Origin: Croceibacterium salegens | GTDB lineage: Bacteria > Pseudomonadota > Alphaproteobacteria > Sphingomonadales > Sphingomonadaceae | Direction of reading: 5' to 3' | NCBI RefSeq assembly: GCF_009827435.1 | Contig: NZ_WTYM01000030.1 | Span: 212,058-276,057 of the forward strand | DNA length: 64,000 nucleotides | Shown here: positions 27,959-38,276 of the stretch, one piece after another | Layout of the letters: each line of letters opens with the position of its first letter | How positions within the stretch are numbered: the first letter of the stretch is position 1 | Position numbers and translations under genes: made by a program | Notes under the pieces: generated by a model | Told to the model about the DNA's origin: nothing | The model's input: only the letters and a program-made list of their open reading frames with translations | Database searches by the model: none

Positions 27959-28380
27959 AGTTCCTCCGCACGCGTCTCGAAGGCGGTAACCATCTTGCGG
28001 AATGCTCGATCGAAGTACTGCCCGGCCAGCGCTTCGAACATCGCGTTCTTGAACTTGAAATCGACGCTGAAGTGGATCTCGCAGCCGCCGTCGGCGGTCG
28101 ACTGAAAAAGCCACTTGTTGTCGAGATCCTTGAGCGGACCGTCGACGTAAACCACCTCGATCTCGTTCGGACGGGTCTTGAACACCTGTGAGGTGAATTT
28201 CTCGCGGAGCGCCTTGAAGCCTACGAGCATGTCAGCGACCATTTCGGTCTCGCTGTCTGATTTGACCCTTGTCGCCACGACCCACGGGAGGAATTCGCCG
28301 TAGCGGCCGACGTCGGCCACAAGGTCGAACATCTCCTCGCAGCTGTACGGCAGCCGCCGGGTTTCGCGAATTCCGGGCAT
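27919..28380 (-). CDS. COQ10/RatA-like SRPBCC-fold protein
   Basis: This 153-residue START-like protein of the COQ10/RatA family has the N-terminal TRRLPYSCEEMFDLVADV, YGEFLPWVVATRV and LDNKWLFQSTADGGCEIHF signatures. The family binds ubiquinone (COQ10) or was named from ribosome association (RatA); a ubiquinone-related role is the likelier one in alphaproteobacteria. It shares one base with the lipA stop (TGATG), a pairing common in this group. Confidence 0.88.
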   Translation of the reverse strand: MPGIRETRRLPYSCEEMFDLVADVGRYGEFLPWVVATRVKSDSETEMVADMLVGFKALREKFTSQVFKTRPNEIEVVYVDGPLKDLDNKWLFQSTADGGCEIHFSVDFKFKNAMFEALAGQYFDRAFRKMVTAFETRAEELYGKRSSSAQSVA

Positions 28381-29306
28381 CAGGCCTGCTGTTTCGCCAG
28401 TTTGGCTTCGCGTGCCGCCTTCATCTGGGTGAAATCGTCGCCTGCATGGTAGCTCGACCGGGTCAGCGGGCTCGATGCGACCTGCAGGAACCCTTTTGCG
28501 CGCGCGATCGAGCCATAGGCGTCGAACACCTGCGGGCTGACGAATTCCTCTACCTTGGCGTGCTTCGGCGTCGGCTGCAGGTACTGGCCCATGGTGAGGA
28601 AATCGACGTCTGCGCTGCGCATGTCGTCCATCACCTGGTGCACCTCCAACCGCGCCTCGCCCAGCCCGAGCATGATGCCCGACTTGGTGAAGATAGCAGG
28701 ATCGTGCGCCTTGACCTCTTCGAGCAGCCGCAGCGAGGCATAGTAACGCGCGCCCGGCCGAATCGTGGGATAGAGTCGCGGGACGGTTTCGAGGTTGTGG
28801 TTGTAGACGTCCGGACCGGCTTCGCAAATCGCCTCGACCGCAGGACGCATCTTGCCGCGGAAGTCGGGGGTCAGGATTTCAATTGTCGTTGCGGGCGTCT
28901 CGCGGCGCAATGCCTGGATCACCTTGATGAACTGCCCCGCCCCGCCATCCGGAAGATCGTCGCGGTCGACGCTGGTGACGACGATGTGCTCTAGGCCCAG
29001 TTTGGCCGCTGCCGTCGCCACGTGTTCCGGCTCGCGCGGATCGACGATGCGCGGCATGCCGGTCTTGACGTTGCAGAATGCGCAGGCGCGGGTGCAGACG
29101 TCGCCCAAGATCATCACGGTGGCGTGCTTCTTGGTCCAGCACTCGCCGATGTTCGGGCAGGCAGCTTCCTCGCACACCGTATTGAGGTTGAGGTCGCGCA
29201 TCAGCTGGCGCGTCTCGTGGTAGTCCTTGCTGACCGGCGCCTTGACGCGAATCCAGTCGGGTTTGCGCTGCCGCTCGGGACGGGGTGCGGTGGCGAGATC
29301 GTTCAT
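28380..29306 (-). CDS. lipA: Lipoyl synthase
   Basis: This radical-SAM enzyme of 308 residues inserts two sulfurs into octanoyl groups, completing the lipoyl cofactor used by the pyruvate dehydrogenase at the start of the window. The auxiliary cluster ligands are in [12 protein letters not shown] and the SAM cluster in CTRACAFC, followed by [21 protein letters not shown] and SGIMLGLGE. The C-terminal [10 protein letters not shown] contains the conserved Ser. Start 29306 is preferred over the in-frame TTG at 29342. Confidence 0.97.
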   Translation of the reverse strand: MNDLATAPRPERQRKPDWIRVKAPVSKDYHETRQLMRDLNLNTVCEEAACPNIGECWTKKHATVMILGDVCTRACAFCNVKTGMPRIVDPREPEHVATAAAKLGLEHIVVTSVDRDDLPDGGAGQFIKVIQALRRETPATTIEILTPDFRGKMRPAVEAICEAGPDVYNHNLETVPRLYPTIRPGARYYASLRLLEEVKAHDPAIFTKSGIMLGLGEARLEVHQVMDDMRSADVDFLTMGQYLQPTPKHAKVEEFVSPQVFDAYGSIARAKGFLQVASSPLTRSSYHAGDDFTQMKAAREAKLAKQQA

Positions 29307-29365
29307 AGGGCGCCACTTAGGGATGTGGCTTGCCTTGCGCAATGCCGCACGGCATGGGCACAGGC

Positions 29366-30013
29366 ATGATCGTCCCCACTACAGAACTCACCGAACTCCT
29401 GCATGGCTATCGGCGTTTTCGCGAGCACGGCTGGAAGCCGGAGCGCGCGCGCTGGGAAGCGCTCAAGGATGGGCAGCAGCCGCGAGTGATGGTCATTGCT
29501 TGTTCGGACAGCCGCGTGGACCCGGCGCAGATTTTCGACGTCAATCCGGGTGAAATCTTCGTAGTGCGAAACGTTGCTGCACTGGTGCCGCCATTCGAGA
29601 CCGCGCCGGGGCATCACGGCGTCTCGGCGGCGCTGGAATTCGCAGTGCAGTTTCTCAAGGTGCGCGAGATCGTGGTGCTGGGCCACGGCATGTGCGGCGG
29701 CTGCCAGGCAGCCCTGACCCAATCGATGCACGGTGAGGAACCAGGCCAAGGCGGCTTCATCGCCAACTGGATCGACATGCTCGATGAAGCACGCGAACCC
29801 ATCGCCCGCGAACTCGGTACAACAGGCCGACCGGCTGAGCGGGCGATGGAGATGGCCGCGGTCAAGGTCAGCCTTGCCAACTTGCGCACCTTCCCTTGTG
29901 TGCAGGAGCTGGAGAAGCGCGCCACACTGACATTGCGTGGGGCCTACTTCGCGATTTCCGACGGGGTGCTGTACTTGCTCGACGAAAAGAGCGGAGAGTT
30001 CAAGGCGGCCTGA
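29366..30013 (+). CDS. Beta-class carbonic anhydrase
   Basis: This 215-residue zinc enzyme interconverts CO2 and bicarbonate. The zinc ligands are in ACSDSRVDP (Cys, with the Asp-Arg dyad) and LGHGMCGG (His and Cys), and RNVAALVPP and [13 protein letters not shown] complete the beta-class signature. ATGs at 29342, 29354 and 29366 are in frame; 29366 gives the usual family N-terminus ([15 protein letters not shown]), but the choice is uncertain. Confidence 0.94.
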   Translation: MIVPTTELTELLHGYRRFREHGWKPERARWEALKDGQQPRVMVIACSDSRVDPAQIFDVNPGEIFVVRNVAALVPPFETAPGHHGVSAALEFAVQFLKVREIVVLGHGMCGGCQAALTQSMHGEEPGQGGFIANWIDMLDEAREPIARELGTTGRPAERAMEMAAVKVSLANLRTFPCVQELEKRATLTLRGAYFAISDGVLYLLDEKSGEFKAA

Positions 30014-30115
30014 AACCTTACCAGAACTCAAAGCAGTCGTTGTTGACGGATCTCCCTCGTCCCATTGCCAACGTAATCGCCTGTGTTACGCAATCGTATC
30101 ACGTGGGGGCGACGG

Positions 30116-30835
30116 ATGGGTTTCAATTTTCCAGGTCCGCTGAAAGGCTGGCGCGTTTTTGCCGGGGAGGTCGGCGTCATCGTGCTCGGCGTCCTACTGG
30201 CGCTCGGCGCGCAGCAGCTTGCGGAAGCCCTCCAGCGTCAGTCCGAAGTGCGCGAATTCCGCCGGACGATCGACCATGAAATCGGACTCAACCTGTTCGT
30301 CTACGATGTTCGGAGCCGAGGCAGCGCCTGCAATATGCGGCGTATCCGTGACCTGCTGGCCTGGTTGCGGACTGCGGACGATCGCGAGAGCTTGCCGGAT
30401 CTGGACATCTATGGACCTGCCGCCCTGTTTCCCTATCGCGCCGCCTGGGACTCGCGCGACGGCAACGTATTCGCATCCGTGCCACCGGACGCTCGCCTGA
30501 AATATGCCGAGTTCTACGATGAACTCGGTGGCAACAATGCGCGGCTGGAGGCGGAAATCGCGGCCTGGAGTGCGATGAAGGGTTTCGAGTTGGCCGGGCC
30601 CATCTCCCACCAAGAACGGCGTGAACTTTATCGCCATCTCGCGGAAGCCTTCGTGGCCGATGGTACCTTGGCCGCAAACCTACCGGTATCGAAGAAGATC
30701 GCCGAGGAGCTTGGAGTAACGGCGATCCGGCCGGACAATCTGACGAAGGAATTTCTGGCAAGCATCGATGCGTGCGCTCCGATAATCTTGCCTGAGAAGA
30801 CCCCCAATTCGACAGGCGGCTCGGTCGCAAATTGA
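30116..30835 (+). CDS. Membrane-anchored protein of unknown function
   Basis: This 239-residue protein has one N-terminal transmembrane helix (about residues 16-38, VGVIVLGVLLALGAQQLAEA) and a large helical soluble domain. It resembles a common sphingomonad family with a short amphipathic start (WRVFAGEVGVIVLGV) and unknown role, which I recall only in outline. Two Cys are visible in the soluble part. ATG 30116 follows a GGGGGCGACGG stretch. Confidence 0.65.
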   Translation: MGFNFPGPLKGWRVFAGEVGVIVLGVLLALGAQQLAEALQRQSEVREFRRTIDHEIGLNLFVYDVRSRGSACNMRRIRDLLAWLRTADDRESLPDLDIYGPAALFPYRAAWDSRDGNVFASVPPDARLKYAEFYDELGGNNARLEAEIAAWSAMKGFELAGPISHQERRELYRHLAEAFVADGTLAANLPVSKKIAEELGVTAIRPDNLTKEFLASIDACAPIILPEKTPNSTGGSVAN

Positions 30836-30881
30836 AAGTACCCGCTTGGTGCCTCGCTTGACCGTGTTAGAAAAGTTCCGC

Positions 30882-31005
30882 GCCATTCCTTGCACTCCCC
30901 TCCCCCCTCCGCCACGTAGGCCCTATGCCTGAAGCCGCCCTCATGGACATCGTCCTGCTGGTCGATGCCGACGATGCGAGCCATCACGAGCGCGGCGCGG
31001 CGTAG
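30882..31005 (+). pseudogene. Decayed 5' duplicate of the downstream NYN-domain gene
   Basis: Bases 30882-30898 (GCCATTCCTTGCACTCC) are identical to 31757-31773 upstream of the NYN gene, and the ATG at 30925 lies exactly the same 875 bases before the NYN ATG at 31800. The 26-codon frame opens MPEAALMDIVLLVDADDASH against MVETELKNIALLIDADNASH (12 of 20 identical), then loses similarity and stops at 31005. This is a promoter-plus-start duplication whose coding part has decayed or been cut off. It could also express a short peptide. Confidence 0.7.
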
Positions 31006-31084
31006 CGGTCCGATTGCCTAAGCAGCCGCTCCTTTTATATAGCTAAAGGAAGGCCCGCGCGTTGCGGCAAGGAGACAAGAACAA

Positions 31085-31702
<618 letters not shown>

Positions 31703-31763
31703 CCACCCGATGAACAGCAAGAATGAAGACTGCGTCCGGCAAAGCTACCCGTCGCAGCCATTC

Positions 31764-31793
31764 CTTGCACTCCACTCCCGGCACCGCCATCTA
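31764..31793 (+). promoter_or_regulatory. Candidate heat-shock-type promoter of the NYN gene
   Basis: CTTGCAC at 31764-31770, a 14-base spacer, then CGCCATCTA at 31785-31793 resembles the RpoH pattern (CTTGAAA, 11-16 bases, CCCCATnTA). Transcription would start near base 31800, at the ATG itself, which would explain why no ribosome-binding site is visible. The motif is duplicated at 30889-30918 with a poorer -10. This is inference. Confidence 0.4.
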
Positions 31794-31799
31794 GCCGCC

Positions 31800-32507
31800 A
31801 TGGTGGAAACGGAACTCAAGAATATCGCCCTGCTGATCGACGCGGACAACGCCAGCCATGCCGGGATCGACCCGGTGCTGACGGTCCTCGCCGAGCTTGG
31901 CCAGGTGAATATCCGCCGCGCCTACGGCAACTGGGCCAAGCCGGCGCTCAGCAACTGGAACAAGATCACCCATCGCTACGGCTTGCAGCCGATGCAGCAG
32001 TTCGACCTCACGAAGGGCAAGAACGCAACCGACATGGCCATGACAATCGATGCAATCGACCTGCTCTACGGCGGCAAAGTCGACGGCTTCGGGATCATGA
32101 GCAGCGACAGCGACTTCACGCCACTGGTTACCCGGCTGCGGCAGGATGGCATCATCGTCTACGGCTTCGGCAGCGCCAAGGCTCCCGAAGCGTTCAAGAC
32201 CGCCTGCACGCGCTACATAGACGTCGATCAGCTCATCAAGACTTCGGCCAAGGAAGACGGAAAGCCGAGCACCGACCCGATCGATGTGGAAATCATCGAT
32301 CTTCTCGGCGCCGCGTGGAAGGCTGCGAGCCGCGACGACGAAGGGTTCGCGAAGTTGCAGGAAGTCGGCCAGATCGCCGGCAACCGCTCGAGCTTCGATG
32401 TGCGCAACCACGGCTACAAGCGGCTGTCCGACCTCGTCCGGGCAGCGAGCGACAACTTCAAACTCGAACGGCGCAACGGCCAGCTTTACGTCAAGCGGAT
32501 GCGCTAG
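31800..32507 (+). CDS. NYN-domain protein with OST-HTH/LOTUS domain (predicted RNase)
   Basis: This 235-residue protein pairs an N-terminal NYN (PIN-like) nuclease fold with a C-terminal OST-HTH/LOTUS domain. The NYN part shows IALLIDADNASH (metal-ligand Asp), KNATDMAMTIDAIDLLY and FGIMSSDSDFTPLVTRL, the acidic residues expected of LabA/MARF1-like RNases. The LOTUS part (about residues 160-233) reads GFAKLQEVGQIAGNRS...GYKRLSDLVRAASDNFKLE. It is probably an RNA-processing or decay enzyme. ATG 31800 is chosen because the duplicate upstream starts at the same position. Confidence 0.88.
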   Translation: MVETELKNIALLIDADNASHAGIDPVLTVLAELGQVNIRRAYGNWAKPALSNWNKITHRYGLQPMQQFDLTKGKNATDMAMTIDAIDLLYGGKVDGFGIMSSDSDFTPLVTRLRQDGIIVYGFGSAKAPEAFKTACTRYIDVDQLIKTSAKEDGKPSTDPIDVEIIDLLGAAWKAASRDDEGFAKLQEVGQIAGNRSSFDVRNHGYKRLSDLVRAASDNFKLERRNGQLYVKRMR

Positions 32508-32904
32508 ACATCACTCCAGGTTCGTCGAAGGCATCGAGGATCGGGCACGGTCCCTTCACGCCGCCAGCGCATTCATTCGCCAATCTTGCCAGGGACTGCC
32601 GTGCCGATTGAAGCGCTGCAATGTGTTCATCGAGCGCTTCAATCCGCTCTTTGGCCATTTCCCGGGCGCGTGCCCGGTCGTCTGTTCGGTGGAGGTGGAG
32701 CAGCTCCTCGATCTCGGCGAGCGTGAAGCCGGCTGTCTGGGCCTGGCGAATGTAGCGCAGCCTTTGCAGGTCGCTGGAATCGTAGTGCCGCCCTGTCGGA
32801 GCATCGCCGCTCGGGACTGTTAGCAGGCCTTTGCGCTGGTAAAATCGAACGGTTTCAATGCCGACGCCGCCAGCGCGGGCGAGTTCTGAAATCCGCATAG
32901 CCAT
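32491..32904 (-). CDS. MerR-family regulator, CueR-like (copper)
   Basis: This 137-residue MerR-type regulator has the winged-helix N-terminus [20 protein letters not shown] and a dimerisation coiled coil. The metal loop is [16 protein letters not shown], a Cys-x7-Cys-Pro spacing like that of CueR. There is no Cys at the position used by MerR for mercury, which supports a monovalent metal (copper). It is divergent from the copper ATPase across a textbook MerR operator. Its 3' end overlaps the convergent NYN gene by 17 bases. Confidence 0.88.
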   Translation of the reverse strand: MAMRISELARAGGVGIETVRFYQRKGLLTVPSGDAPTGRHYDSSDLQRLRYIRQAQTAGFTLAEIEELLHLHRTDDRARAREMAKERIEALDEHIAALQSARQSLARLANECAGGVKGPCPILDAFDEPGVMSSASA

Positions 32905-32909
32905 CACGC

Positions 32910-32940
32910 TTGACTCCGTACCATGGTACGGGGGTTATGA
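32910..32940 (+). promoter_or_regulatory. MerR-type operator/promoter with 19-bp spacer
   Basis: A -35 element TTGACT (32910-32915) and a -10-like TTATGA (32935-32940) are separated by exactly 19 bases, the overlong spacer that MerR-family activators untwist. The spacer begins with a perfect 16-bp palindrome, CCGTACCATGGTACGG (32916-32931), the expected regulator site. Transcription would begin near 32947, only about 5 bases before the ATPase ATG, so the mRNA would be nearly leaderless. Confidence 0.85.
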
Positions 32941-32951
32941 AGGGTCCTGCC

Positions 32952-35375
32952 ATGACAGACAAGACCCCCAAATCCGCCCATTGCGAGTCGCACGATCACT
33001 CGCATCATGACGCCCACACCCAAGCCAAGGGAGTGTGTTCGCACGATCTATCGCCCGGCGAGAATGCCAGCGCGATTGATCCCGTTTGCGGCATGTCCGT
33101 GAACAAGGCGGAGGCGAAATACACCGCCGAATACAACGGCAGCCGGCACTTCTTCTGTTCTCCAGGTTGCAAGGACAAGTTCCAGGCCGATCCCGAACAC
33201 TACGTCTCGGGCAAGCACCTCGATGCTGTCGAGGACCTGCCGGAAGGCACGATTTACACCTGCCCGATGCACCCCGAAATCCGCCAAGTCGGCCCCGGCA
33301 ACTGCCCGATTTGCGGGATGGCCCTAGAGCCAGAGACCGTGTCGCTGGACGACGGTGTCGATCCCGAGCTGGTCGACATGAGCATGCGCTTCAGGTGTAG
33401 CGCGGTGCTGACGCTGCCCCTGTTCCTCTACACTATGGCTGAGATGGTGCCGTCGCTGGGTCTCGGGCACCTGGTTCCTCCGCATCTGGCGCAATGGCTG
33501 CAGGCCGCACTGGCGACTCCGGTCGTTCTGTGGGGCGGATGGCCGTTCTTCGTCCGCGCCTGGCATTCGCTGGTGACGCGGAACCTCAACATGTTCACGC
33601 TGATAGGGTTCGGCGTTGCGATCGCTTACGGCTTTAGCCTGGTCGCAACGATCGCTCCGGATCTCTTCCCCGCCTCGTTTCGCGACCATTCGGGCCGGGT
33701 CGGGGTCTATTACGAAGCCGCCGCCGTCATCACCACGCTGGTCCTGCTCGGCCAGGTCCTCGAACTCAAGGCGCGGGGCTCGACTTCGAGCGCACTGCGC
33801 GCCCTGCTCGAACTGGCTCCGCCGAGCGCGATGAAGATATTCGGTCCTGGCGACGAGCGCGAGGTGACGCTTGACCAAGTGACCGAAGGCGACCGGCTCC
33901 GCGTTCGGCCCGGCGACAAGATCCCAGTCGATGGCACGATCGAGGAAGGATCGAGCTACGTCGACGAATCGATGATCAGCGGCGAACCGCTCCCGGTCGA
34001 AAAGCGGTCAGGTGACCGGGTCATCGGCGGGACGGTCAACCAGGCCGGCGGCTTCGCGATGCGCGCCGAGTATGTCGGCAAGGACACGATGCTCGCCAAG
34101 ATAGTGCAGATGGTCGCCGCCGCGCAGCGCAGCCGGGCCCCGATCCAGCGCCTCGCCGACAAGGTCGCGAGTTGGTTCGTCCCTACGGTGATAGTCGCAT
34201 CAGCGATCACCTTTGTCGTATGGGCGATCTGGGGGCCGCCGCCCGCATTCGCCTACGCGCTGGTTAACGCCATCGCCGTGCTGATCATCGCCTGTCCATG
34301 CGCGCTCGGCCTCGCGACACCGATGTCGATCATGACCGGCACCGGCAAGGGGGCCCAGAACGGCATCCTGATCCGCAACGCCGAAGCGCTCGAAGCGCTT
34401 GAGACGATCGACACGCTTGTCATCGACAAGACCGGCACGCTGACCATGGGCAAGCCGGAGCTCGTCTCCTTGCTGCCGGCCGGAGGCATCGACGAATCCG
34501 ACCTATTGGCTGCGGCGGCCGCTGTAGAACTTGGAAGCGAGCATCCCCTCGCGCATGCCATCGTCCAAGGTGCGAAAACTCGCGATCTTCCACTCGGGCA
34601 GGCGACCGATCTCAAATCGGTCACCGGGGAGGGAATCGAGGCAACGGTGGGCATCCGGCGGGTGGCGATCGGCAACGAAAAGATGATGCGCCGGGTCGGG
34701 GCGACGGACGAGGCCTGGCTGGCATCCGCGGAGGAAGGCAGGAAACGCGGGCAAACAGTGATGTTCGTCGCCATCGACGGCAAACCGGCCGGGCTGCTCG
34801 CCGTGGCCGACCCGATCAAACCGACCAGCAAAGCAGCCATCGAGGCACTGCAAGAGCGCGGCATCCATGTCGTGATGCTGACCGGGGACAGCCGCGCAAC
34901 GGCCGAGGCGGTGGCGCGCGAGATGGGCATCGACGAGGTCGAAGCCAACGTGTCGCCCGAGGACAAGAGCCGCAAGGTGAGCGAGCTGAAGGCCGCCGGG
35001 CGACGCGTGGCCATGGCAGGTGACGGGATAAACGACGCCCCTGCCCTGGCCGCTTCGGATGTCGGTATCGCAATGGGCACCGGCACCGACGTCGCTATCG
35101 AAAGCGCGAGTGTGACGCTGGTGCGCGGTGACTTGACGGGCGTAGTCCAGTCGATTGCGCTGTCGAGGGCGACGATGCGGAACATCCGCCAGAACCTGTT
35201 CTTCGCGTTTGGGTACAACGCACTGGGAGTTCCGATCGCCGCCGGCGTCCTGTTCCCTGCGTTCGGCCTGCTGCTCAATCCGATGATCGCGGCAGCTGCG
35301 ATGAGCCTCTCTTCGGTCTCGGTGATCGGAAACGCGCTGCGGCTGCGTCGGCTCGATCTCGCGAAGGCCGTTTGA
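32952..35375 (+). CDS. copA: Copper-exporting P1B-1 ATPase with YHS and metal-binding domains
   Basis: This 807-residue pump is predicted to export Cu+ from the cytoplasm. After a His-rich start (HDHSHHDAH) come a YHS domain (residues 41-85, DPVCGMSV), a CPMHPE...CPICGMAL heavy-metal-binding domain (102-127), then the ATPase core. Key motifs are the membrane CPC ([11 protein letters not shown]), phosphorylation [13 protein letters not shown] and [11 protein letters not shown]. The P1B-1 copper signatures YN-x4-P (FGYNALGVP) and MSLSS are in the last helices. ATG 32952 is chosen since upstream in-frame codons overlap the operator. Confidence 0.96.
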   Translation: MTDKTPKSAHCESHDHSHHDAHTQAKGVCSHDLSPGENASAIDPVCGMSVNKAEAKYTAEYNGSRHFFCSPGCKDKFQADPEHYVSGKHLDAVEDLPEGTIYTCPMHPEIRQVGPGNCPICGMALEPETVSLDDGVDPELVDMSMRFRCSAVLTLPLFLYTMAEMVPSLGLGHLVPPHLAQWLQAALATPVVLWGGWPFFVRAWHSLVTRNLNMFTLIGFGVAIAYGFSLVATIAPDLFPASFRDHSGRVGVYYEAAAVITTLVLLGQVLELKARGSTSSALRALLELAPPSAMKIFGPGDEREVTLDQVTEGDRLRVRPGDKIPVDGTIEEGSSYVDESMISGEPLPVEKRSGDRVIGGTVNQAGGFAMRAEYVGKDTMLAKIVQMVAAAQRSRAPIQRLADKVASWFVPTVIVASAITFVVWAIWGPPPAFAYALVNAIAVLIIACPCALGLATPMSIMTGTGKGAQNGILIRNAEALEALETIDTLVIDKTGTLTMGKPELVSLLPAGGIDESDLLAAAAAVELGSEHPLAHAIVQGAKTRDLPLGQATDLKSVTGEGIEATVGIRRVAIGNEKMMRRVGATDEAWLASAEEGRKRGQTVMFVAIDGKPAGLLAVADPIKPTSKAAIEALQERGIHVVMLTGDSRATAEAVAREMGIDEVEANVSPEDKSRKVSELKAAGRRVAMAGDGINDAPALAASDVGIAMGTGTDVAIESASVTLVRGDLTGVVQSIALSRATMRNIRQNLFFAFGYNALGVPIAAGVLFPAFGLLLNPMIAAAAMSLSSVSVIGNALRLRRLDLAKAV

Positions 35376-35416
35376 ATTCCTTTCCCAGAAACTCGACGTT
35401 CGAAAGACCAACTGAA

Positions 35417-36799
35417 ATGAAGATGTACCTACTTGCCGGCGCGGCCCTGTTGGTGGTGCTTCCGCTTCCGGTGCTGGCGCAGAACCAGCCCGAAGCAGAG
35501 GATTCCATGGACCATTCGAAAATGTCCATGCCCGAGATGGATCATGAGCAGGTTGAACCGGAGGCGACCGACCACGGTGGAATGAAGCACGACACAAGGG
35601 ACCATGGCTCGATGGATCAAGGGCAATCGGACGTATCGCATACGGACCACGGGGCGATGTCCATGGGTGAAGGGGGCCAGGGTTCAGGCACATCGCGTTT
35701 GCCGTCGAACGAATCGATGTCGCACGGCGCAATGATCGGGGTTGGCGGCGACGCGATGCTGATGCTCCACGGCTTCGTATGGCCTGTCTACACGCACCAG
35801 TCGGGTCCGCGCGGGGACGACAAGGCCTACGTCCAGTCGATGGCCATGGCGACGCTGTCAGCGCCGTTCGACGGTGGCAAGTTCACCATAACGACAATGA
35901 TGAGTCTCGAGCCGCTGATGCGGCACGATGGCTATCCGAACCTCTTCGCGACCGGCGAAGTGGCCTACGGCGAGCCGCTGGTCGACCGTCAGCACCCGCA
36001 CGACCTTTTCATGGAATTGTCCGGACGGCTCGATATCGACATCGTCGAAGATGCCGGTGTCTTCCTGTACGGCGGTCCGGTGGCCGAGCCCGCCCTCGGC
36101 CCGAGCGCGTTCATGCATCGCGCCAGCGCACGCTACAATCCGGAGGCGCCGATCACCCACCACTGGTTCGATTCCACGCACATCGCCTATGGCGTCGTGA
36201 CTGTGGGCGTTGCGGCCAAGGGCTGGCAAATAGAAACCAGTGCCTTCCGCGGACGAGAGCCAGACGAGTACCGCTGGAACATCGAGAAACCCGATCTCGA
36301 TAGCTGGAGCATCCGTGCAAGCTTCGCCCCATCTCCGTCATGGTTGCTCCAGGCCAGCTACGGCCAGATCAACGATCCGGAGGAATTGCATGCCGGAGAA
36401 GACGAGCATCGCACGACGGTTTCCGCCCAGTACAACGACGGCAAGGGCCTGTCGGCCTTGGCTGCCTATTCGGCCAAAGATCGCGTACCGGGCGAGACGC
36501 TGACAGCGTGGCTGGGCGAAGTGAATTGGGACATCGACGACCATCACACATTGTTTGGCCGGGTCGAAAACGTGAAGAATGACGAGCTCTTTCCCGATCA
36601 CGACCACCCATTGCACGACGAGCCGTTCCGGGTGACGAAGTTCCAGGCCGGCTATGCCTATCGTCTACCGCTCGGCCCGGTGAACCTTGCGCTTGGCGGG
36701 ACGGTTGCGGCCTTCGCGAAGCCCTCGGCGCTTGATGCCTACTATGGCAATTCGCCGGTCGGCTACACGCTGTTCGCCCGCTTCAGCCTTGGAAGCTAG
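35417..36799 (+). CDS. Outer-membrane barrel with Met/His-rich N-terminus (copper-linked)
   Basis: This 460-residue protein has a signal peptide (MKMYLLAGAALLVVLPLPV) and then about 85 residues rich in Met, His and Asp (MDHSKMSMPEMDHEQ, DHGAMSMGEGG), a classical copper-binding composition. The rest has the alternating pattern of a beta-barrel, with terminal Phe-Ser-Leu-Gly-Ser. It follows the ATPase by 41 bases, so it likely shares CueR control. It may bind or carry copper at the outer membrane. The family is recognisable only by context. Confidence 0.75.
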   Translation: MKMYLLAGAALLVVLPLPVLAQNQPEAEDSMDHSKMSMPEMDHEQVEPEATDHGGMKHDTRDHGSMDQGQSDVSHTDHGAMSMGEGGQGSGTSRLPSNESMSHGAMIGVGGDAMLMLHGFVWPVYTHQSGPRGDDKAYVQSMAMATLSAPFDGGKFTITTMMSLEPLMRHDGYPNLFATGEVAYGEPLVDRQHPHDLFMELSGRLDIDIVEDAGVFLYGGPVAEPALGPSAFMHRASARYNPEAPITHHWFDSTHIAYGVVTVGVAAKGWQIETSAFRGREPDEYRWNIEKPDLDSWSIRASFAPSPSWLLQASYGQINDPEELHAGEDEHRTTVSAQYNDGKGLSALAAYSAKDRVPGETLTAWLGEVNWDIDDHHTLFGRVENVKNDELFPDHDHPLHDEPFRVTKFQAGYAYRLPLGPVNLALGGTVAAFAKPSALDAYYGNSPVGYTLFARFSLGS

Positions 36800-37866
36800 G
36801 CCGCAAGCTCCGCACAGAGCCACAGCAGAGGCGCCTGCCCGTGCAGGTCGCCGGTGACGGTGGGGCGGTCGAAGTAGAACTGCGCGTTGTCGGCCTGACC
36901 GGTGCCGACGCAGACACCGCGCAGCTTGCCATCCGGCTCGACTCGATCGCACAGTCCTTCCCAGGCGTGCTGCGCAGCGGTGCGGTATGGTGCGGCGGAC
37001 AGGAACCCGGCGTTCGATGCGCGTACGAAGGCATAGGCGAACATCGCGCTGCCGCTGCTTTCGGTCCAGGCTTCGGGGTGGTCGATCAGCTGGCCCCACA
37101 GGCCGTCTGCGCGCTGGGTGCGCAGCAGCGCCTCCATCGTGCGCTCGAAACCGGCTGAAATTGTTGGCCAATGTTGGTGCTCGCGGGGCAGGATCGAGAG
37201 GATTTCGGCCAGACCTGCGGCGACCCAGCCATTACCGCGTGCCCAGAAGAATGGCGCCGTCAGGCCGTGGTGGAAGAGCCAATTGGGCTGCTGCAATCGC
37301 TCGAGATAGCGCACCGCCATCAAGGCGGATCGGTCAATGAAGCGCTTCATTCCGGTCGAACGAAACGCCTGGGTCTGCAAAGCACCGATCATCCAGACGT
37401 CGTCGATCCAGTAACGCGCCTGTTTCGTCAGGCCGTCATCGCCGGTCTCGGCCCATTGCCCGTCGGCGAGCTCGATCCCGCGCTGCTCGTCGTCCGCCAG
37501 CATGGCCCAGGTGCCAATCACATTGGCGTCGACGTGGTTGGCGCTGTTGGGCATCAGTGCTGCCTTGGCCCATCGGGTGCGAACGATATCGAGCAGGCTG
37601 GGGTCGGAGAGGTTGGCTGAAAGCCTCGACACGCCCAGCGCCACACCCGCCTCGGCGTAATGTGGTGCGACGACATCGGGGATCTCGTAGAGCACGACGT
37701 CGGGACGTGAGCCCCATTCCAGAGCGGCGGTCTTGCCGACCGAGAGAACTGCCGGATCGGGCGATGCGGACGGCCGGACACCGGAAACGCAGCCGCCTAG
37801 TGCCAGCATTCCCATCGTGCCGAGAAGCGAGCGGCGGGAAAGCTCCGCGCTGCTCAATCGCCGCAC
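36796..37866 (-). CDS. GH88/GH105-like unsaturated glycuronyl hydrolase
   Basis: This 356-residue protein has a twin-arginine-like start (SRRSLLG) and a lipobox (LALGGC), so it is likely a lipoprotein. The body is an alpha/alpha barrel related to YteR/GH105, with DDVWMIGALQTQAFRS and FFWARGNGWVAAGLAEIL (the WARGNGW motif holding the catalytic Asp region in this family). It probably removes unsaturated uronic acids from oligosaccharides. GTG 37866 overlaps the upstream lipoprotein gene by 13 bases; longer upstream frames are spurious. Confidence 0.82.
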   Translation of the reverse strand: MRRLSSAELSRRSLLGTMGMLALGGCVSGVRPSASPDPAVLSVGKTAALEWGSRPDVVLYEIPDVVAPHYAEAGVALGVSRLSANLSDPSLLDIVRTRWAKAALMPNSANHVDANVIGTWAMLADDEQRGIELADGQWAETGDDGLTKQARYWIDDVWMIGALQTQAFRSTGMKRFIDRSALMAVRYLERLQQPNWLFHHGLTAPFFWARGNGWVAAGLAEILSILPREHQHWPTISAGFERTMEALLRTQRADGLWGQLIDHPEAWTESSGSAMFAYAFVRASNAGFLSAAPYRTAAQHAWEGLCDRVEPDGKLRGVCVGTGQADNAQFYFDRPTVTGDLHGQAPLLWLCAELAA

Positions 37867-38276
37867 TGAACCGCCCCGGAGGTCTCGTAGAGCACCTTGC
37901 CCGATCCGGTGCTCAATTTCACAGAGCCGTCGAAGGTCGGGCCCTCGCCTTCGACCGCGAGATCGAGCACGCGATCGTCGGCCAGATAGCGCGAACCGGT
38001 GCCGTTGCGGACTTCCTTGCACTGCGGATCGAGCGGGAAGCGGTGGATCTCGCCATCGATCTTCATCACCGCCTCGTCGCCGAACGCCATCACCACCGGA
38101 GCCATCGACTTGCCCGAGGCGTAGGAGCAATTCGGCCCATGCAGGTCGTTCGCCTCGATCTCGGGATAGCCGATGGGTTGCAGTACGAGCGCCCTGGCCG
38201 GTGCTTCCGCGTCCTCGACCGGATCGCCGCCGCAGGCAGCGAGCAACGGAAGTACGACGAGGGCCGCAATCCGCAT
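37854..38276 (-). CDS. Small lipoprotein of unknown function
   Basis: This 140-residue protein has a lipoprotein signal (MRIAALVVLPLLAAC). Its mature part contains three cysteines and a pattern of short beta-strands. It shares the TGATG junction with the mutL stop and overlaps the GH88-like gene at its 3' end. I recognise no named family; similar proteins follow mutL in sphingomonads, from memory. Confidence 0.7.
   Translation of the reverse strand: MRIAALVVLPLLAACGGDPVEDAEAPARALVLQPIGYPEIEANDLHGPNCSYASGKSMAPVVMAFGDEAVMKIDGEIHRFPLDPQCKEVRNGTGSRYLADDRVLDLAVEGEGPTFDGSVKLSTGSGKVLYETSGAVQCGD

Noticed and set aside
31764..31793. HrcA/CIRCE operator because of TTGCACTC
   Set aside because: The matching inverted arm (GAGTGC) is missing downstream, so only an RpoH-like reading remains.
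34503..35732. Minus-strand open frame in the copper ATPase
   Set aside because: Shadow of the ATPase gene with no motif or start context.
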